Source of the DNA: Fusarium oxysporum f. sp. lycopersici 4287
Taxonomy: Eukaryota > Ascomycota > Sordariomycetes > Hypocreales > Nectriaceae
Direction: 5' to 3'
DNA: 64,000 nt
Assembly (NCBI RefSeq): GCF_000149955.1
Contig: NC_031000.1
Span: 1,767,398 to 1,831,397, forward strand
The notes beneath the pieces were generated by a model. It saw only the letters and a list, made by a program, of their open reading frames with translations. It ran no database searches and had not been told where the DNA came from. The position numbers and the translations under genes are program-made. This document shows, piece by piece, positions 20,687-32,813 of this stretch (positions are counted from its first letter, which is position 1; every line of letters starts with the position of its first letter).

Positions 20687-22543
20687 ATGGAAGAGGACGC
20701 TTTACCACCATATGAACCAGTCACATGTGCGGAACAAAGAACCGTGGTAAGTTGCACTGATTGCATGGTCAGTCTGAAGAGTGGCTTACTGTTATCAGAA
20801 GGTTGTTCCTCATCCGGTGCAACAGTATGACCTTTTCCAGCTGCCAAAATACAATAAAACTTGGCATGCTCACATCATCCGCTGTGATGAGAAGGGTTCC
20901 GAGTTTCCTGCATGGAAGATGCCCTCTGTCTACACTGTTGGGTCACTTCCCGATAGTCATTGTGTCGTGGTTGTTACCTCTCGCATTCGACAAAAATTCA
21001 ACGAGATATACAGACAATACATCTTGCGTGAAGTCGAAGCCGGAGACGACGTCTTCCTCGACATTTTCACGCCAAATAATAAAAATATAGAAAAATACGG
21101 CCTAGAGGCAGCGAAAAGGAAGACCCGGTCTGATGTCCTCGGGAGGGCCGTCGAAGGCGTTGCCACCACTGGTCTCGCGCTATATCGGTATTACATGAAA
21201 ATCATCCCCGTCAATTCCGACCGACTGCCACTTGAGTGGGCACTGTTGGGTTATCACCTAGGAGTAAGTGCATGGTCTGCGGAATGATTTCATTGCTAAC
21301 ACATCACAGGTGTCAGAACCGGAGGTCCGCGATCAGTTTACGTTGTTATCCCTGCTTCTTGAACTACATTTCGTGCAAGATCTGAACAGCGACGACGTAT
21401 CTCAACTCCTTGAGAAGAAAGGACAAGATGGGTGGGAAAAATACTTGGAGATGAGGGCATCCCTGGCAACTGAAAACATAGTCGAGAATACCGATGAAGA
21501 GATGCACGAAATATTACTGGTCCGTGGACTGCTGGAATTTGCTGGTCACCAGGCGCGTGTTCTCTATTATCAGCACGACCCAGAAGGGACCCCGCAAGAC
21601 CAAGAGAGGACCATCACTGACAGTTGTCGCATACTTGGTCGGACCCTTCGTTGTGTTTTCGAGGCCAAGGACGAAGGCGAGTCCGAAAGGTCAAACAGAA
21701 TGCATGGGAGAATGCAGATCCCTAGGCCCTTAGGTGCACACGAAGTACGAGAGCGCCTCATCCAGTCGGGATACTCAAACATCGAAATTTCGGAGTTGTC
21801 TGTTAACCTCCCAATTTTCTTGCCAATTGGAATTCCTGTTCCCTACCGTGAGACCTTACCAGCGACATTAGTCAATGGGCTCAAGCGGAAAGTAGTGATG
21901 GATGCCATCACTGTGATGTAAGATTGCCTTCTCTGCCTTATCAAACTTGACACTAAATAGGAGCAGTAGCGATACCTATATGCTTCATCTTCCGGCATTG
22001 CGGGGGGAAGAGAACCATATAATGATGTTCCTTCTTTATCTTGTCAAGAATGGACTAGAACCAGAAGTTACCACGGCATGGATGAATTCCACAGAAGGCC
22101 AGAGTATATACGACCACACCTTGACAAGAATGCGGGAACAACTACAATCATTGGAGCAATCTATTTTGTGTCTGAATACCTTGCGCGCTTATCTTTACCT
22201 TCTCGACCCACCTGAGCCGGCCATAGAACCTGTCTACGCTTGCTACCTTTGCGACTTTACTTATCTTCTACACGGCGACACGCAAATCAATCGGAGAAGT
22301 GTATTAGAGGTGGTAGCAGGCTCTGCTCAAAAGACGTTGATACGTCTTCCACCTGGCGTTGCCCAGATTGCTATGCCTATTACCAGGCCACCGCCGGTAC
22401 ACTGGTGTGATGGATTTGTTGACCGGTATTGGCAACATCGGTCAAATGAAGCAATGACGCATGAAGAAGCTTACCGAAGGACTGTTCTTTCCATTGCAAG
22501 TACGTTGCCCTTTTTGATACAGCACGGTAAGATTGTGTCATGA
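20687..22543 (+). CDS. Hypothetical protein, 571 aa, four exons
   Basis: Exons 20687-20746, 20799-21263, 21310-21917 and 21961-22543 join in frame, with introns of 52, 46 and 43 bases, GTAAG donors and GCTAACA or CACTAAA branch sites. The frame is intact over 572 codons. The protein is mixed alpha/beta and soluble: WHAHIIRCDEKGSEFPAW, a Lys/Arg-rich helix (LEAAKRKTRSDVLGRAVEG), HEILLVRGLLEFAGHQARVL, and a helical C-terminal domain rich in Leu and Arg (TRMREQLQSLEQSILCLNTL). No domain was recognised and function is unknown. It precedes the methyltransferase gene by 241 bases on the same strand. That may matter, but fungal neighbours are not co-transcribed as in bacteria. Confidence 0.75.
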
Positions 22544-22784
22544 CAGTCCAGCAAACCGCAGGTTTAATGTAGTGAGAGATTTTTGTATTTCCAATTAGAA
22601 CCGTACAGTGTGATAGGTAATATCATAGACGCATTATGGTGCCGGGCTTCCTGTATTACCTTCTGCATAATTAGTAACTCATTTAGTCATTATGGTGCTG
22701 TTAAGCAATTAATATAAGTAGAGGTGTATTTCAGTCAAACCGCAGTTTCAGCGTCCTCCTCCAGCACAACGCCCTCCTTGATCA

Positions 22785-23830
22785 ATGACCCTTCATATGA
22801 CTGGAATCAAAGCATATCCTGCAATGCCTCAGAAAGAACAACAAATCACTCCAGAGCTAGTCAGCTGGCTTGTCGATTTACGACCCGGGCAAGTACAGGA
22901 TATTGGAGGGGATGTCACAACACAGCACATCCAGGAGGAATTGAAGAACTCCATGTACCTTGGCAACTATCTCGGTAAAGAGGTCTGCTATATTGGATCT
23001 TCCTGGCCAGGAGGGGGCACATCTTCCCAATCTACTGGGGAAAGAATTATCTTGGGAGAACACGCCTCTGAGCTGGCTCAACAGCTTTGCCTATTACATG
23101 AACTCATCATATTCGACCTTGGCTCTGGGTACACTATAGACTTATATTCTCTACTAAATGGCCACATGATGACTTTGGAAAAGGGACTCTGAAAAGTTAC
23201 TGCCGATATTTAACGAGCTCGAGAAAGCAGAGAAGGCTTGTCGCTATTTCGCAGTCGATGTCAACAGGGCTTCACTTGAAAGCCATGTTCAGCGCTTAAG
23301 TAAGCGATATAAACACGTGGACTGCTATGGGCTCCACGGAAGTTTCGAAGACGCAAGGAGAGTAGCGATGGGTATGCCAGGGAAGAAAGTTGGTATCTCA
23401 TGCTCCTCCACATTGACCGACTTTGAACCCAAAAAACTTCACCGAATCTTACAAGGTTGGCACGAGGTGGTGGACCAGCTCATCGTCAGTCAGCATGAGC
23501 CGGTGGAGAAGAAGGAGTTGGAAATCTCCTATCACACGACTCAATTCACTGAATTCGTGAGAGGTGGCTGGGATCAGGCAAACAGGCTTTTAGGGTGGAC
23601 AGAATTTGACGATGAACGGTGGAAACTTCAGTGCGAAATTACTGATCTGCCTCAGTGTCACATGTTTCGTTGTACCCCTTCAGCACATGCCAGAACTGAA
23701 TTCCCCTGGTTTGCATGCTAATAAGTACACAGCGGAGGACTTTCAGCGCATAATCCAGAACTCCGGATGGAGAGTATCGAAATGCTACCAAGATGGGAAG
23801 ACCAAGATGTGTGAGCACTATGAGCATTAG
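22785..23830 (+). CDS. SAM-dependent methyltransferase, EgtD/EasF (Methyltransf_33) type
   Basis: Exons 22785-23128, 23184-23671 and 23733-23830 join in frame (309 aa); introns are 55 and 61 bases, with TACTAAAT and GCTAATAA branch sites. The first join recreates FDLGSGDSEKLLP, the SAM-binding motif I of histidine-specific-type methyltransferases, which is the main support for the splice. Also present are YFAVDVNRASLESHVQRL (motif II region), HVDCYGLHGSFEDARR, FVRGGWDQANRLLGW and a C-terminal EDFQRIIQNSGWRVSK, all in family order. Known members methylate amino-acid-derived substrates (ergothioneine, ergot alkaloid precursors). No biosynthetic genes flank this copy, so its substrate cannot be inferred. 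The GLDGCKD-like stretch usual after the GSSxGNF region is poorly preserved, and the N-terminal substrate-binding part is short and divergent. Confidence 0.7.
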
Positions 23831-24097
23831 CCAATGATAACTATGAGGCTGACACGCTCTAGCGATGTATAATATCATCCCAGCTCAAAAGGCCGACGCT
23901 GGGCCTTGCAGGCTGCCCCACCGGCTCAACACGCTTGAGGTCTGTAACCCAATAGAGTAGCTAGTCGAAGCCATGCGAGTAGGATTCGAACTTCTGAGGC
24001 TGAGCAAGCGATGAAAGCAGGAGATACAAGTCAGATGTAGAGCTATGTAAATAAAGTAGGCCCAGGGCGGTTCAAGCTAAGAACGATGTAGTAGTTT

Positions 24098-24724
24098 CTA
24101 TAATCCTATCTTCTTACATACCTGCCTGTATATTCTACTTGGTAGTTTGCTAGCCTCAGGGTTAATGTGCGACTTTACAATTTGTTGAATATCAGCCCGC
24201 ATCAACTTCCATTTCTGGCTTTTAACCTCATAGATATTCATCCCGATGTTCTTGAACTCTTTCTGAACCTTGATTGGCACTCCAACATGAGTAATAATTG
24301 CCTCAATGCTAAGCTTCTCTTCCCCGAACTCGTCCCAAACTTCGTTTCTTATTACTTTCGGGTTTATGTAGACTTGTACCTTCCCATGGAACAGCTGAAT
24401 CTTGAATTGAATGCCTTTATCAGCCAGATGAAGGACATCTTTACAGGGGAGAAGGATTCCCCAGTCTCGTTGTCGTTTATCGGTTGAGAGCCTTTGAGGG
24501 GAGACAGCTGAGGCGGGAGAGGTTTCATTGGTTCCCAACGTCTGATTCTTGGAGCTTTGAGCTGGCACATGGACCGAATGATTGAGGGACCCCTCGTCTG
24601 ACCCCGGATTATAATAGATGCCTCTTCTCTTAGCGAAATACACCAAACAAAAGATAAAGACAACGAAAATAGTAACGCCAAGGATGACTGGCAGCACAAT
24701 ATCCAAATGAGCATGAGATCCCAT
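24098..24724 (-). CDS. Hypothetical single-pass membrane protein
   Basis: ORF of 208 aa from the first ATG at 24724; the frame is open further upstream but has no ATG. One strong hydrophobic segment near the N-terminus (residues 9-30, IVLPVILGVTIFVVFIFCLVYF) is followed by a KRR stop-transfer patch. Next comes a Ser/Thr/Asn-rich linker, then a charged soluble domain (KIQLFHGKVQVYINPKVIR; KVQKEFKNIGMNIYEVKSQK). The arrangement suggests an N-terminal anchor with a cytosolic domain. No family recognised. Confidence 0.6.
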   Translation of the reverse strand: MGSHAHLDIVLPVILGVTIFVVFIFCLVYFAKRRGIYYNPGSDEGSLNHSVHVPAQSSKNQTLGTNETSPASAVSPQRLSTDKRQRDWGILLPCKDVLHLADKGIQFKIQLFHGKVQVYINPKVIRNEVWDEFGEEKLSIEAIITHVGVPIKVQKEFKNIGMNIYEVKSQKWKLMRADIQQIVKSHINPEASKLPSRIYRQVCKKIGL

Positions 24725-25514
24725 TTTCAGTGTAAGTGAGGTCTGAGTTACGCGGAGTGGTCGAAGTGTGAATTGTAAGACAAAAGTGACAGGAGAGGCA
24801 TATACTGTGCGAGGAAGCTGCGTCAACGAACCAGTGTTGGTGCGGCTTGTAAGTAATTTTCTCGCTGCATCTTGTCGGGTTGCATATCACTTTAAATACT
24901 TGGTTTGAGAAACGGTGACGGACAATGAATGGGAAATTGATGATCATTTGGCATCGTAAAAAGCAACAACCATGACCCTGTGGTCAATGCAGTGTTAGTG
25001 CACACCATGTTCTTCCTACGAGTTGAATCGCTAATCAGTCAGTAAGGGTGAACGTGAGCATCAACTCGTTCAGCACAAGCCATCGAACGGGAAAATTTCT
25101 GTTGTACCCCAATCATTTGCCTAGAATACATGCTTTTGCGACGAAGAACAATCGCAATGGCCCCTGGGCACAATTTCACGGGAAGGCTGGAATGCAAGCC
25201 AGTATCTAGAGTCGACATGCCACTCAATTCGAGTACACCCCAATGCTATCTAGAATTTCAGATATCCGACTTGCGAAGGTGGGTTTGACATGACTGATGT
25301 ATTGGAGCCTTGGAGATTTTTTCAAGAGCTGGTAAACCGGGTTTTAATGCTTTGACCGGAGTTGGGTGACAGCGATTAAAGGCTCCCCTGACTTCAAGTC
25401 ACTGAACAGCTCCCAACTTGGTACAAAATGTTCCCAATCCGTCGCCGTCAACCTGTCTTGGTAGATTTCTGAAATGAACCTTCAAAAGAGGGGACAACCC
25501 GACTGCTTTGGTCA
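24725..25514. other. Intergenic, no gene supported
   Basis: Only short overlapping frames on both strands, none with recognisable features. Confidence 0.35.
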
Positions 25515-26335
25515 CTACCATCTGAACGCAGTACCAGCATTCGCCATATCGTGTTGTAGCTCTTCCTTTGGATTCTTCTCGATTTCGAGATCGGCTACCA
25601 TCTCCTGCGATAGACATATTTCGAAGATCTGGGTCTTATCGTTGTGGACAAATACGTAGCATCCCTCAGCTCGATTGAAGATGTTGCCATGCCAAGTATC
25701 TTGAGTATGGCCGTCAATATGCCCGCCGGTAGGGTAAGGCACCAGTGCAATCTACACAGGTGAGCGATGCTTAAAGAAGAAAATATCAGAATACAAACTT
25801 TTTCTTGACCGGGAGCGACCTTGTGAGTAGCCATTTGACCCTTCTTCTCGTCATCTCGAGAACGACCTTCATCCTGGGTAACGTTATAAGTCAATCTAGA
25901 ACGAAGGTATTCTGTAGAAGTCTGACTGCTGGGTTCGTCATATTTAATCTTGAATACGGCAACGCAAATGGGTGGATCATCCATAGACCAAATTGCTAGA
26001 TAGAAATTCCTTGGTTTAAAGGTAAGCACCGATGCAAAGCCCTCAGGTACGTATAGGTTCAATGCCACGGCGTTTCCATCGATATAAAGAAAGTCTGGCT
26101 CAGAATTCGTCTCCGTGCTTTGGCTCGATCCGGTGCAAACAACCATTCCTGGTAAATCTTAGCAAACAAACTTAGATTTGGGCCCATAACTCATACTTTC
26201 ACCCTTTCGAATCACTTCCTTTCCATAGTTGACATGAAGTGGGCCAAATGTCTTGCCTCTTTCAAAGGTGCCGCCCTCACCAAATATTTCTGGCATCATT
26301 CTCTGGCCATCAGGAAGGAGAAGTAGAGTTTCCAT
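25515..26335 (-). CDS. Hypothetical protein, 241 aa, three exons
   Basis: Exons 26197-26335, 25799-26148 and 25515-25751 (minus strand) join in frame through introns of 48 and 47 bases. The start is the first ATG; 242 codons are open. The product is a soluble, beta-rich protein: ALNLYVPEGFASVLTFKP, FYLAIWSMDDPPICVAVFKI, a polar linker with NVTQDEGRSRDDEKKGQ, then HIDGHTQDTWHGNIFNRAEG and FVHNDKTQIFEICL. No family recognised. Consistent splice sites and the absence of stops argue for a real gene. Confidence 0.6.
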
Positions 26336-28285
26336 TTTTGGCAGTTACTCGAGACCTGGTGATCCAGGAGTAAGACAAACGGTGATATGTTCTGAAGTCA
26401 GAATAAGGAATCTACAATCTACCAACGGCTTCAGCGGTATTTATATCCACTCTCACATGGAATTGATAAGTGACCCGGAATCACTACGTCAGCCAGGCAT
26501 CTATGCTAACTATTTATACAGCAGTGCGACACGTCCTTCATTAGGGTTAGGCTGCGACTCGATACGGAAAAGGAATCTCAAATCTACAAGCGGTCAGCCT
26601 CAATGATACGGCCAACCCCATTGTGATTAAAATATTCTATCACACCGCTCCTTTCAAAGATTATGCATTGCAAGGTAGAGAAAAAACGCCGTGCCAACTC
26701 CTTGTCGTTCTGAGTATATCTCACATTATTTCATTGGTTTGACTACCTGGTGTGACTTGAGTATACCCCGAAGGTATTCATAAAGGCCATCGTACTTTTT
26801 GTCACGCTTGAGACAGCTGCTGCTTCGTCCAAACAGGGTGTGGTACCACTGTCCACAACATTCAAGTGCTCATGGGAGTACATAAGCCCGCATCAAGATA
26901 TGTTTGGACTGCAAGTGTTGTGAACGGATCTCTAAATTGATCCGAAATCAAGATCTGCAGCTTTCGGCTGGGGACCAGACTCTTTATCGAATCGAAGTTT
27001 GCCTCCAGAGCCATTCTATTGGGAAAATTCTATGGAGCCTGTCCATCTGCTGTACAAAGCCGTATTGCCAGTCTGAGCTTGGACCTTGGGCCCGTCAGAT
27101 GTAGTGACTGTCGAGGGTCATTGTGTGGAACACGCGGCTAACCTGACGATTATTCACATATAAGGCGCTTGTACGATGCTTGTACAGACATGGAAGTTTC
27201 CAACAGGGATCCAAGTCTTGCAAATGGGCCTGTAAAGATAGTCGCAGCTCAGAATCTGGCCTCAAAGTTTACCAAAGTGTCTGACCGCAGTACCCGCTGG
27301 TTCAGGTCGCACCACTCTGAAGTTTACAATTGTCATGTACCCCTGGATGACGGGGCTCAATCCTTCTGTGATGTTTCTAACCCCCTCATCCGAACAAGTG
27401 CGTAGATTTCAGCCGTACGCAACCCTGATAGAGTCTGGCCTTCATTATTTAGAAGAACATGTTGACCGGCATGACTCGGAGTCTGTGTACATGGTTGTCT
27501 TTGATGCAGCGCGTACTCCGAAGGGCTGCTGTTGGACACCCCACCGTGCCATAAGCTTCACCTGAATCGAAGAACCTAGCGGCAGAATCCGTGCCCGTGC
27601 GGACAGTCGTTAGTTATTGTCCAGCCTCCCGTTTGTAACTGAGAGGTCGTGATGTACGCGTTGGTGACAGTGTGGTCACTTCAGCCCCCAGCAAAGGGTA
27701 CCAGGATTATCAGGGTACATTCTTATACATGGGGCCTGCAGATTCTCACGGCAGCTCAATTCCACCAGCCTTATCATTCGGGCGTGCGCGCACGTCACAG
27801 CGATATGCAGCCATACCCACAAGGTTCGGCCGCTTGACTACTCAACGACGGCTCCATTTCTGCTGGCCAAGAGTCGGTGGCGTTTCAGGGGCATTCTAAC
27901 TGTCAGTTCACCAACTCATCGTCTCTCTACTTTCAGTGCCACTTTCAAGCATTAGCTAACCCTAGCTGCTTGGAGAAGAAACTATTGGTGACAACTCCTG
28001 ACACAGAAACGAGTGCACCCTTGACATCAACCAACACAACCTTCACGCAACTTGGCCATTGAAAATTCAAACATGGTTAGATATTGCTGGCTATTAAACA
28101 AGGCGTTGTGACTCGGCGTTTATCTTTCTTATCTACTAGTATCATTTCATTGATATAAACTTTCACCCACAGCGATTCCACATATAAAGGGCATTAGAGC
28201 TTCCACTAAGGTAGAGGTAACAATCTTCTTTTTAAATCATTCTGGCTTCTAATAACTCTCGAGTTCCCATTCTTTGTATAGGACA
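26336..28285. other. Long stretch with no supported gene
   Basis: Numerous short frames on the plus strand (26904, 27169, 27335, 27672) look gene-like for 60 to 80 codons but show no domain and cannot be joined convincingly. The density of such broken frames at 26900-27900 suggests an old decayed gene, but no identity can be given. Confidence 0.3.
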
Positions 28286-28714
28286 ATGACGCAAGAGAGA
28301 CTGCCCAAAGACAAACTTCCCCAAAAAATTCAAGAAGCGCTTGGTCGCTTTGAACGCGATAATAAGAAAGTTGGGTATGCTTGCGTAAGACCTAGCCAGC
28401 CTTTTTGCCCACCAGTGTCATTCGCTAATTATAATAAGTCTATGCATGAACATATTGTGAACCGCGAGCCTGGTTCCTACTGTAAATGGTGTACGGGAAT
28501 TGTCACTGAAACACCAGTTCAGGCACATAGGGAGTTATATTGTGGTAACACTTTTTCGGAATATGACTGGGAGACCATAAATGAAGATGGTATATGGGTT
28601 GAAGGAAAAGGAGAAGATGAGGGATGGAAAATATACTCCAAGCGTACGTGGCTCATTTTGGATGGTAAAGGGTTATATACTCGCAAAGAGATCAAAAGGA
28701 TGTTTCGACACTAG
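28286..28714 (+). CDS. Small protein with a possible CCHC zinc-binding site
   Basis: ORF of 142 aa, ATG at 28286. An N-terminal charged helix (RLPKDKLPQKIQEALGRFER) leads to a Cys/His cluster, YCKWCTGIVTETPVQAHREL followed by YC, with spacing C-x2-C-x11-H-x4-C that would suit one zinc ion. The C-terminal half is acidic then basic (GKGEDEGWKIYSKR; TRKEIKRMFRH). No known family recognised. The frame is single and clean; zinc binding is inference. Confidence 0.5.
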   Translation: MTQERLPKDKLPQKIQEALGRFERDNKKVGYACVRPSQPFCPPVSFANYNKSMHEHIVNREPGSYCKWCTGIVTETPVQAHRELYCGNTFSEYDWETINEDGIWVEGKGEDEGWKIYSKRTWLILDGKGLYTRKEIKRMFRH

Positions 28715-30541
28715 CTCGAATTATCACGTGTGTAGCAGGCAATTGAGGCTTCCGGGATGTCCACTTCCACGTACAACACAGGACCTTTCGCTTAGAACTA
28801 TCCTTATAATATTCTAGGTACCGACTATCACCCTCCAGGCTTCATGTGCAATACTACGCAAACGGAAATTGCACTGTTAAGCTCGAGGGCCTTGCTGGCT
28901 TTCCGAGCCCTTTGATTCTTTCCTATCCTGGCGTGAGGGCGATTTTAATATACCACCGAGCCTGATACGTACGAGTCGAGCGGCTAAAAGGGATGAACGT
29001 CAAACTTTATCGAGCCGCATTCAACACCCGCTATGTTCCCACATCACGGATGTCCTGGCTGTCTCTTTACAAACCTTTTGAAAACCGGTTTAGCTCCGAT
29101 GGCCAAGGACAGTTCGCTGTTTTCCCCTGGCATCCCTTGACAGATATTATCTGCTCACCCTGGTAACATAGAGTAACTCAAAGCTCCGTGGCTCTGATTC
29201 ACTTGCCGGTACATGATATCAAGGGAAAGGTGACAGCAAGTCCTTTGAGCCGGTTTAATCCTTCTGACAATGTGAAATGCTCCCGGCTTTACACTATTTG
29301 CTGTATCACCTGATTAATATTCCAAACACAGTTGTTCCGCCTGGCTTGAACAATAAATTATGCCCTGTCCCAGGCTCGTGCGGCTCATGAAGAGAAATGG
29401 CACTTCAGAAACTGATTTTGATTGAGGCCTTCGACTCATCGGTCGTCCGCGCCGACATACCACAATCAGGGCTTTAGCAGACTCTATTAAAAGATCCCCC
29501 AATTATCAACGGATCGATTTCCAACAAGCAAGTGCTAGAGGAGTCGAATGACTGGCTTCTTAGGATCTTGGCGATATGTAATTTAAGCATTACAGGCTTC
29601 AACTTTCACATGTGATATTTCGGAACCTTGTAAATGCCAACAGCGAATCTTTTTGCTTGCCAATCCTTCACCACGGAGTACCCGAAGTCTCCCAGGGGAA
29701 CAGATATATTTAGATCCCCAGAAATTCCTATCTTGATGTTCGGGAATGCCGGTCGTTCCCCGCGCAACACCCTATCATTCACCCCGCAGTGAACTCGTCA
29801 CCCGGTTTCTACTTGCAACCTCCACATCTTTTGGTCTGAGCGCTGAATTCTCACTTTTATCGCCTAAAGTAAGTCACTGTGTTTCATGGTGTCTTTGCCA
29901 TGGTCTGGGCTACATGGTTCGTGCTACAGGTGTCGCCGTCCAGAAGCACCTACCAATAGTGCAGTACTTACCCCCTCTGTCCAAGCTCAAGGGACAGCCT
30001 CCCTAATCTTGACTCAGTATTCCTGTTTTGGCAGCTGTACCAGACCTTCTGATTAGCAGACCCGCCCCATGCCTAAATGTGCCAGCAGCACGGTGCCAGT
30101 ACCTTGGAGTGTTTCTGTGCGAACATTAACTTGACCTGGACCTAGGCGCAATTTTCAGTGTGACATATAAGCTTTACAAGGGTAGTCTGTGAGTGTGGCG
30201 TGGTGAGTCATGTTCTGATTGCAATGTCTCGACCATGGAGTGTGACCTTTTTTTCCGTTGGTCGCGCATCGTCTCTGTTGGTTGGCAGCGACCCCGCCGT
30301 CAGTACGAAGGTAACAGTGGCTGGCGGAGAGCAGCCACCAACACTTTGACGAGAACCTTTGAATTCTAATGAGGTTTTGATTGGCATTGGACGTTCCGTG
30401 CACCATATCCACCAACAACGTTCAAACCCACCAACACTGATGGAGAAGGCAATAGGTCTTGGTTTCATGATGAATTAGGCATAAGCCCCTTTTTAATTTA
30501 GTCACCTCCTATCTAATCAGGCTGCTTAAATTTAAGTGTAG
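28715..30541. other. Long stretch with no supported gene
   Basis: Mixed composition, no coding frame longer than about 90 codons, no recognisable repeat or RNA. Confidence 0.35.
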
Positions 30542-31522
30542 CCCTCGGGAATTGAAAAAAACGCTTTCAACGTGGAGAGTCAACTTTTCGATATACTCCT
30601 TGTTCAACCTCTTCCCTTACAAGATTTTCTCAATCATAACTACCCAATCATCTTATCGTCAACAATCCGCTTGCTCGCAGATATGTTTGCGAAAGATCCA
30701 GAGGCGGCTTCGCGCCGACATTACCAAATCCATAACACTATTAAGAGGTGGAAGACTTGCGATGCGAGAGTTGACCTTTCACCGCCGCCGGAATTTACCT
30801 ATCTTCAAACTACATTTCAGAATATACTGTTCGAACGCAAAGTGAAACCCTTGGACATCCCCGGATATGTTAAGATGCTCCAGAACGCAGAAGAACGACG
30901 GGCAGCTACTGCTTGTGCAGATATATTCGAGAAGATGGATAAAGAGCTCTTTTTCGGATTGTGTCAAGACCTTGGCCCTCGCCTTTGCCAAAAGTGGTTC
31001 AACGAATTGCAAGTCATCAATCAACTCCCAGAAGACACCACGCCGTCAAGTAATGACACCCAATTGAGTTCTGAACAGACCGCCGACGGTCTCCATTGTA
31101 TTAGAGAGTCTCCTGCACCACAATATGGAGAAAAGGAGCCGTGGAAGACATTCACTCATACATTTGTCTGCAATCCTTCGACTGCTGAAGATGAATCTTC
31201 CCAGGTAGCACAGCTCATCAGTTCTCAACCAGACGAGATTGAATATACTGATGAATTGGACTGTGAACCACGTACGTCGCGTGTCCACCCCCACACAAAA
31301 GGACAAGAAGACGGCACTCAACGATCAAACAAGCGTCGTTGCATGCGAAAACCCCGAGACACGCAAGTTGAACCTGATGATCAGTATTCTTCCGACCAAT
31401 CAAACGACACAGCGCCATTCACCGACGACGATTCAGAAGCGTGCACCGAGTTCTGTGGCGACAAGAATATCGAGAACGACTTCCATGGGGTTAGCAAAGA
31501 CCAGGTACATCAATCCACCTAG
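30542..31522 (+). CDS. Hypothetical protein, 5' end missing or in an unseen exon
   Basis: Open frame of about 326 codons after a TAG at 30539. The first ATG is only at about codon 48 of the frame, so either an upstream exon provides the start or the start has been lost. The N-terminal part is helical and regular (FDILLVQPLPLQDFLNHNYP; EERRAATACADIFEKMDKEL; LCQKWFNELQVINQL). The second half is acidic and Ser/Thr-rich with a basic patch (RSNKRRCMRKPR) that could serve as a nuclear signal. A GTACAT donor near the end (31505) may mark a missed intron. No family recognised. Confidence 0.5.
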   Translation, partial: PSGIEKNAFNVESQLFDILLVQPLPLQDFLNHNYPIILSSTIRLLADMFAKDPEAASRRHYQIHNTIKRWKTCDARVDLSPPPEFTYLQTTFQNILFERKVKPLDIPGYVKMLQNAEERRAATACADIFEKMDKELFFGLCQDLGPRLCQKWFNELQVINQLPEDTTPSSNDTQLSSEQTADGLHCIRESPAPQYGEKEPWKTFTHTFVCNPSTAEDESSQVAQLISSQPDEIEYTDELDCEPRTSRVHPHTKGQEDGTQRSNKRRCMRKPRDTQVEPDDQYSSDQSNDTAPFTDDDSEACTEFCGDKNIENDFHGVSKDQVHQST

Positions 31523-32813
31523 CAAACTTCATATCGGCTCTTCGAATTTGCAAATTGTCACTCTGTTATCGAAGGATTCAACCTTGGTCACTCTTTTTTT
31601 CTTCTCTTTCTTTTCACGCTAAGTTCTCTGTGCTGATTTAATCTCTCAGTCACAAGTCTCAACTGCAAATAACACGTCCGGGGGGTTCAGGAAATGGGGA
31701 CTGATGCTGAATTGGAGGGGGTAAATGGAGGAGGAAAAGGATAGGGGACTGAAGCTCGACTTATTTGTACATGGACGCGGAGGGAAACGGGATATTATTT
31801 CGGTCGCTGTAATCCTATTAATAGTCAAGATGTGCGGAATATGCTTGAAGCTCTTTTAATTAGTACTGTGATGTCACACTTTGCATGGATCTTATGGGTG
31901 TTGGTAATTTGAGATGATGTTCAGGTAACATTTACTACATTCTGAAGCCCAATGTCTGTGATTGAAGCTACCTTTCTCTGTCAGCTTGTCCATTATAATG
32001 GCCCTTTCCTCTACAAGAAACTAAATGTCGCTCAATTGATTGTATCGCTGGTTCTGCAGTAATAGCCTCCGCTCCCGCTGTCATTCAACTCTCCTATAAC
32101 GTCGTCAGCCACATGCACCGTTAATACAAGAAAATCTGGTTTGCCCGCTGCAAGTGATGTGCGATTTTCACAGTCGGTGCAGAGTATTGGTATTTCATTA
32201 GTAATAGATATGCACGCCCTTACTTCGCAAAGCTCTTTCAGTTCTTTTAAGGCAGTGCACCTTGTGAAATGTAACAATATCGATGCCGCATTCGTTGAAA
32301 TTCGCAACGTAAAAGCAACACATTAGTGCTGATAAGTATCAATAAGAACAGGTTTAAATTCGTTACTACTTTGCTATAAATATTGAATTTACTGGAAATG
32401 ACTCAACGACGACGTGGTGTGAAAGGAATATTCTTCTGTGTAATGGGTTATTTTGCTTACAAGGTCTTATAGGTTGTGACTTGTCTAATGTTACAAAAGG
32501 ACGAATCGCCGTGTAACAGTTCACTAGTCCGTTTTGGGTGTTTAATCCTGCAGTGGTTTGAAGAACCGATCTTGAAATGTAACAATTGACCATACCGCAT
32601 TTTCCTAGCATAACAGTCATATCAACAGGCTTTGTTACCGCTGGTACATGTTGTCACCTATTCGTCTGTTGGTAACGTGATGCCGGTCGAATGGAACGAC
32701 TCTTGTTCTATTCGAACTCCCCAAAGCCAGTGTTGGTGCGAATGTTAGAGGTATTGCACATGATCAGAATGTTAATATTTACAGTGATATTCTGTGGTTG
32801 ATAGATTAATTCT
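31523..32813. other. Intergenic; open frames may belong to the gene on its right
   Basis: Holds one copy of the 56-bp inverted repeat (31620-31675). Minus-strand frames at 32366-32620 (with two MVNCY/LVNCY-type repeats) and 32032-32307 (Cys-rich, CENRTSLAAGKPDFLVLTVH) look partly coding and may be 3' continuations of the gene at 32814-34272. Confidence 0.3.
31620..31675 (+). repeat. Left copy of a 56-bp inverted repeat
   Basis: Matches the reverse complement of 37877-37932 at 53 of 56 positions. Similarity stops abruptly at both ends. Confidence 0.9.

Noticed and set aside
23317..23721. Frameshift reading of the methyltransferase gene
   Set aside because: At first it looked broken at 23190 and 23720, but two GT-AG introns with branch sites restore a continuous frame, so it is called intact.
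23930..24000. GGATTCGAAC-like sequence resembling the T-loop of a tRNA
   Set aside because: No matching acceptor stem, D-arm or anticodon arm can be folded around it on either strand.
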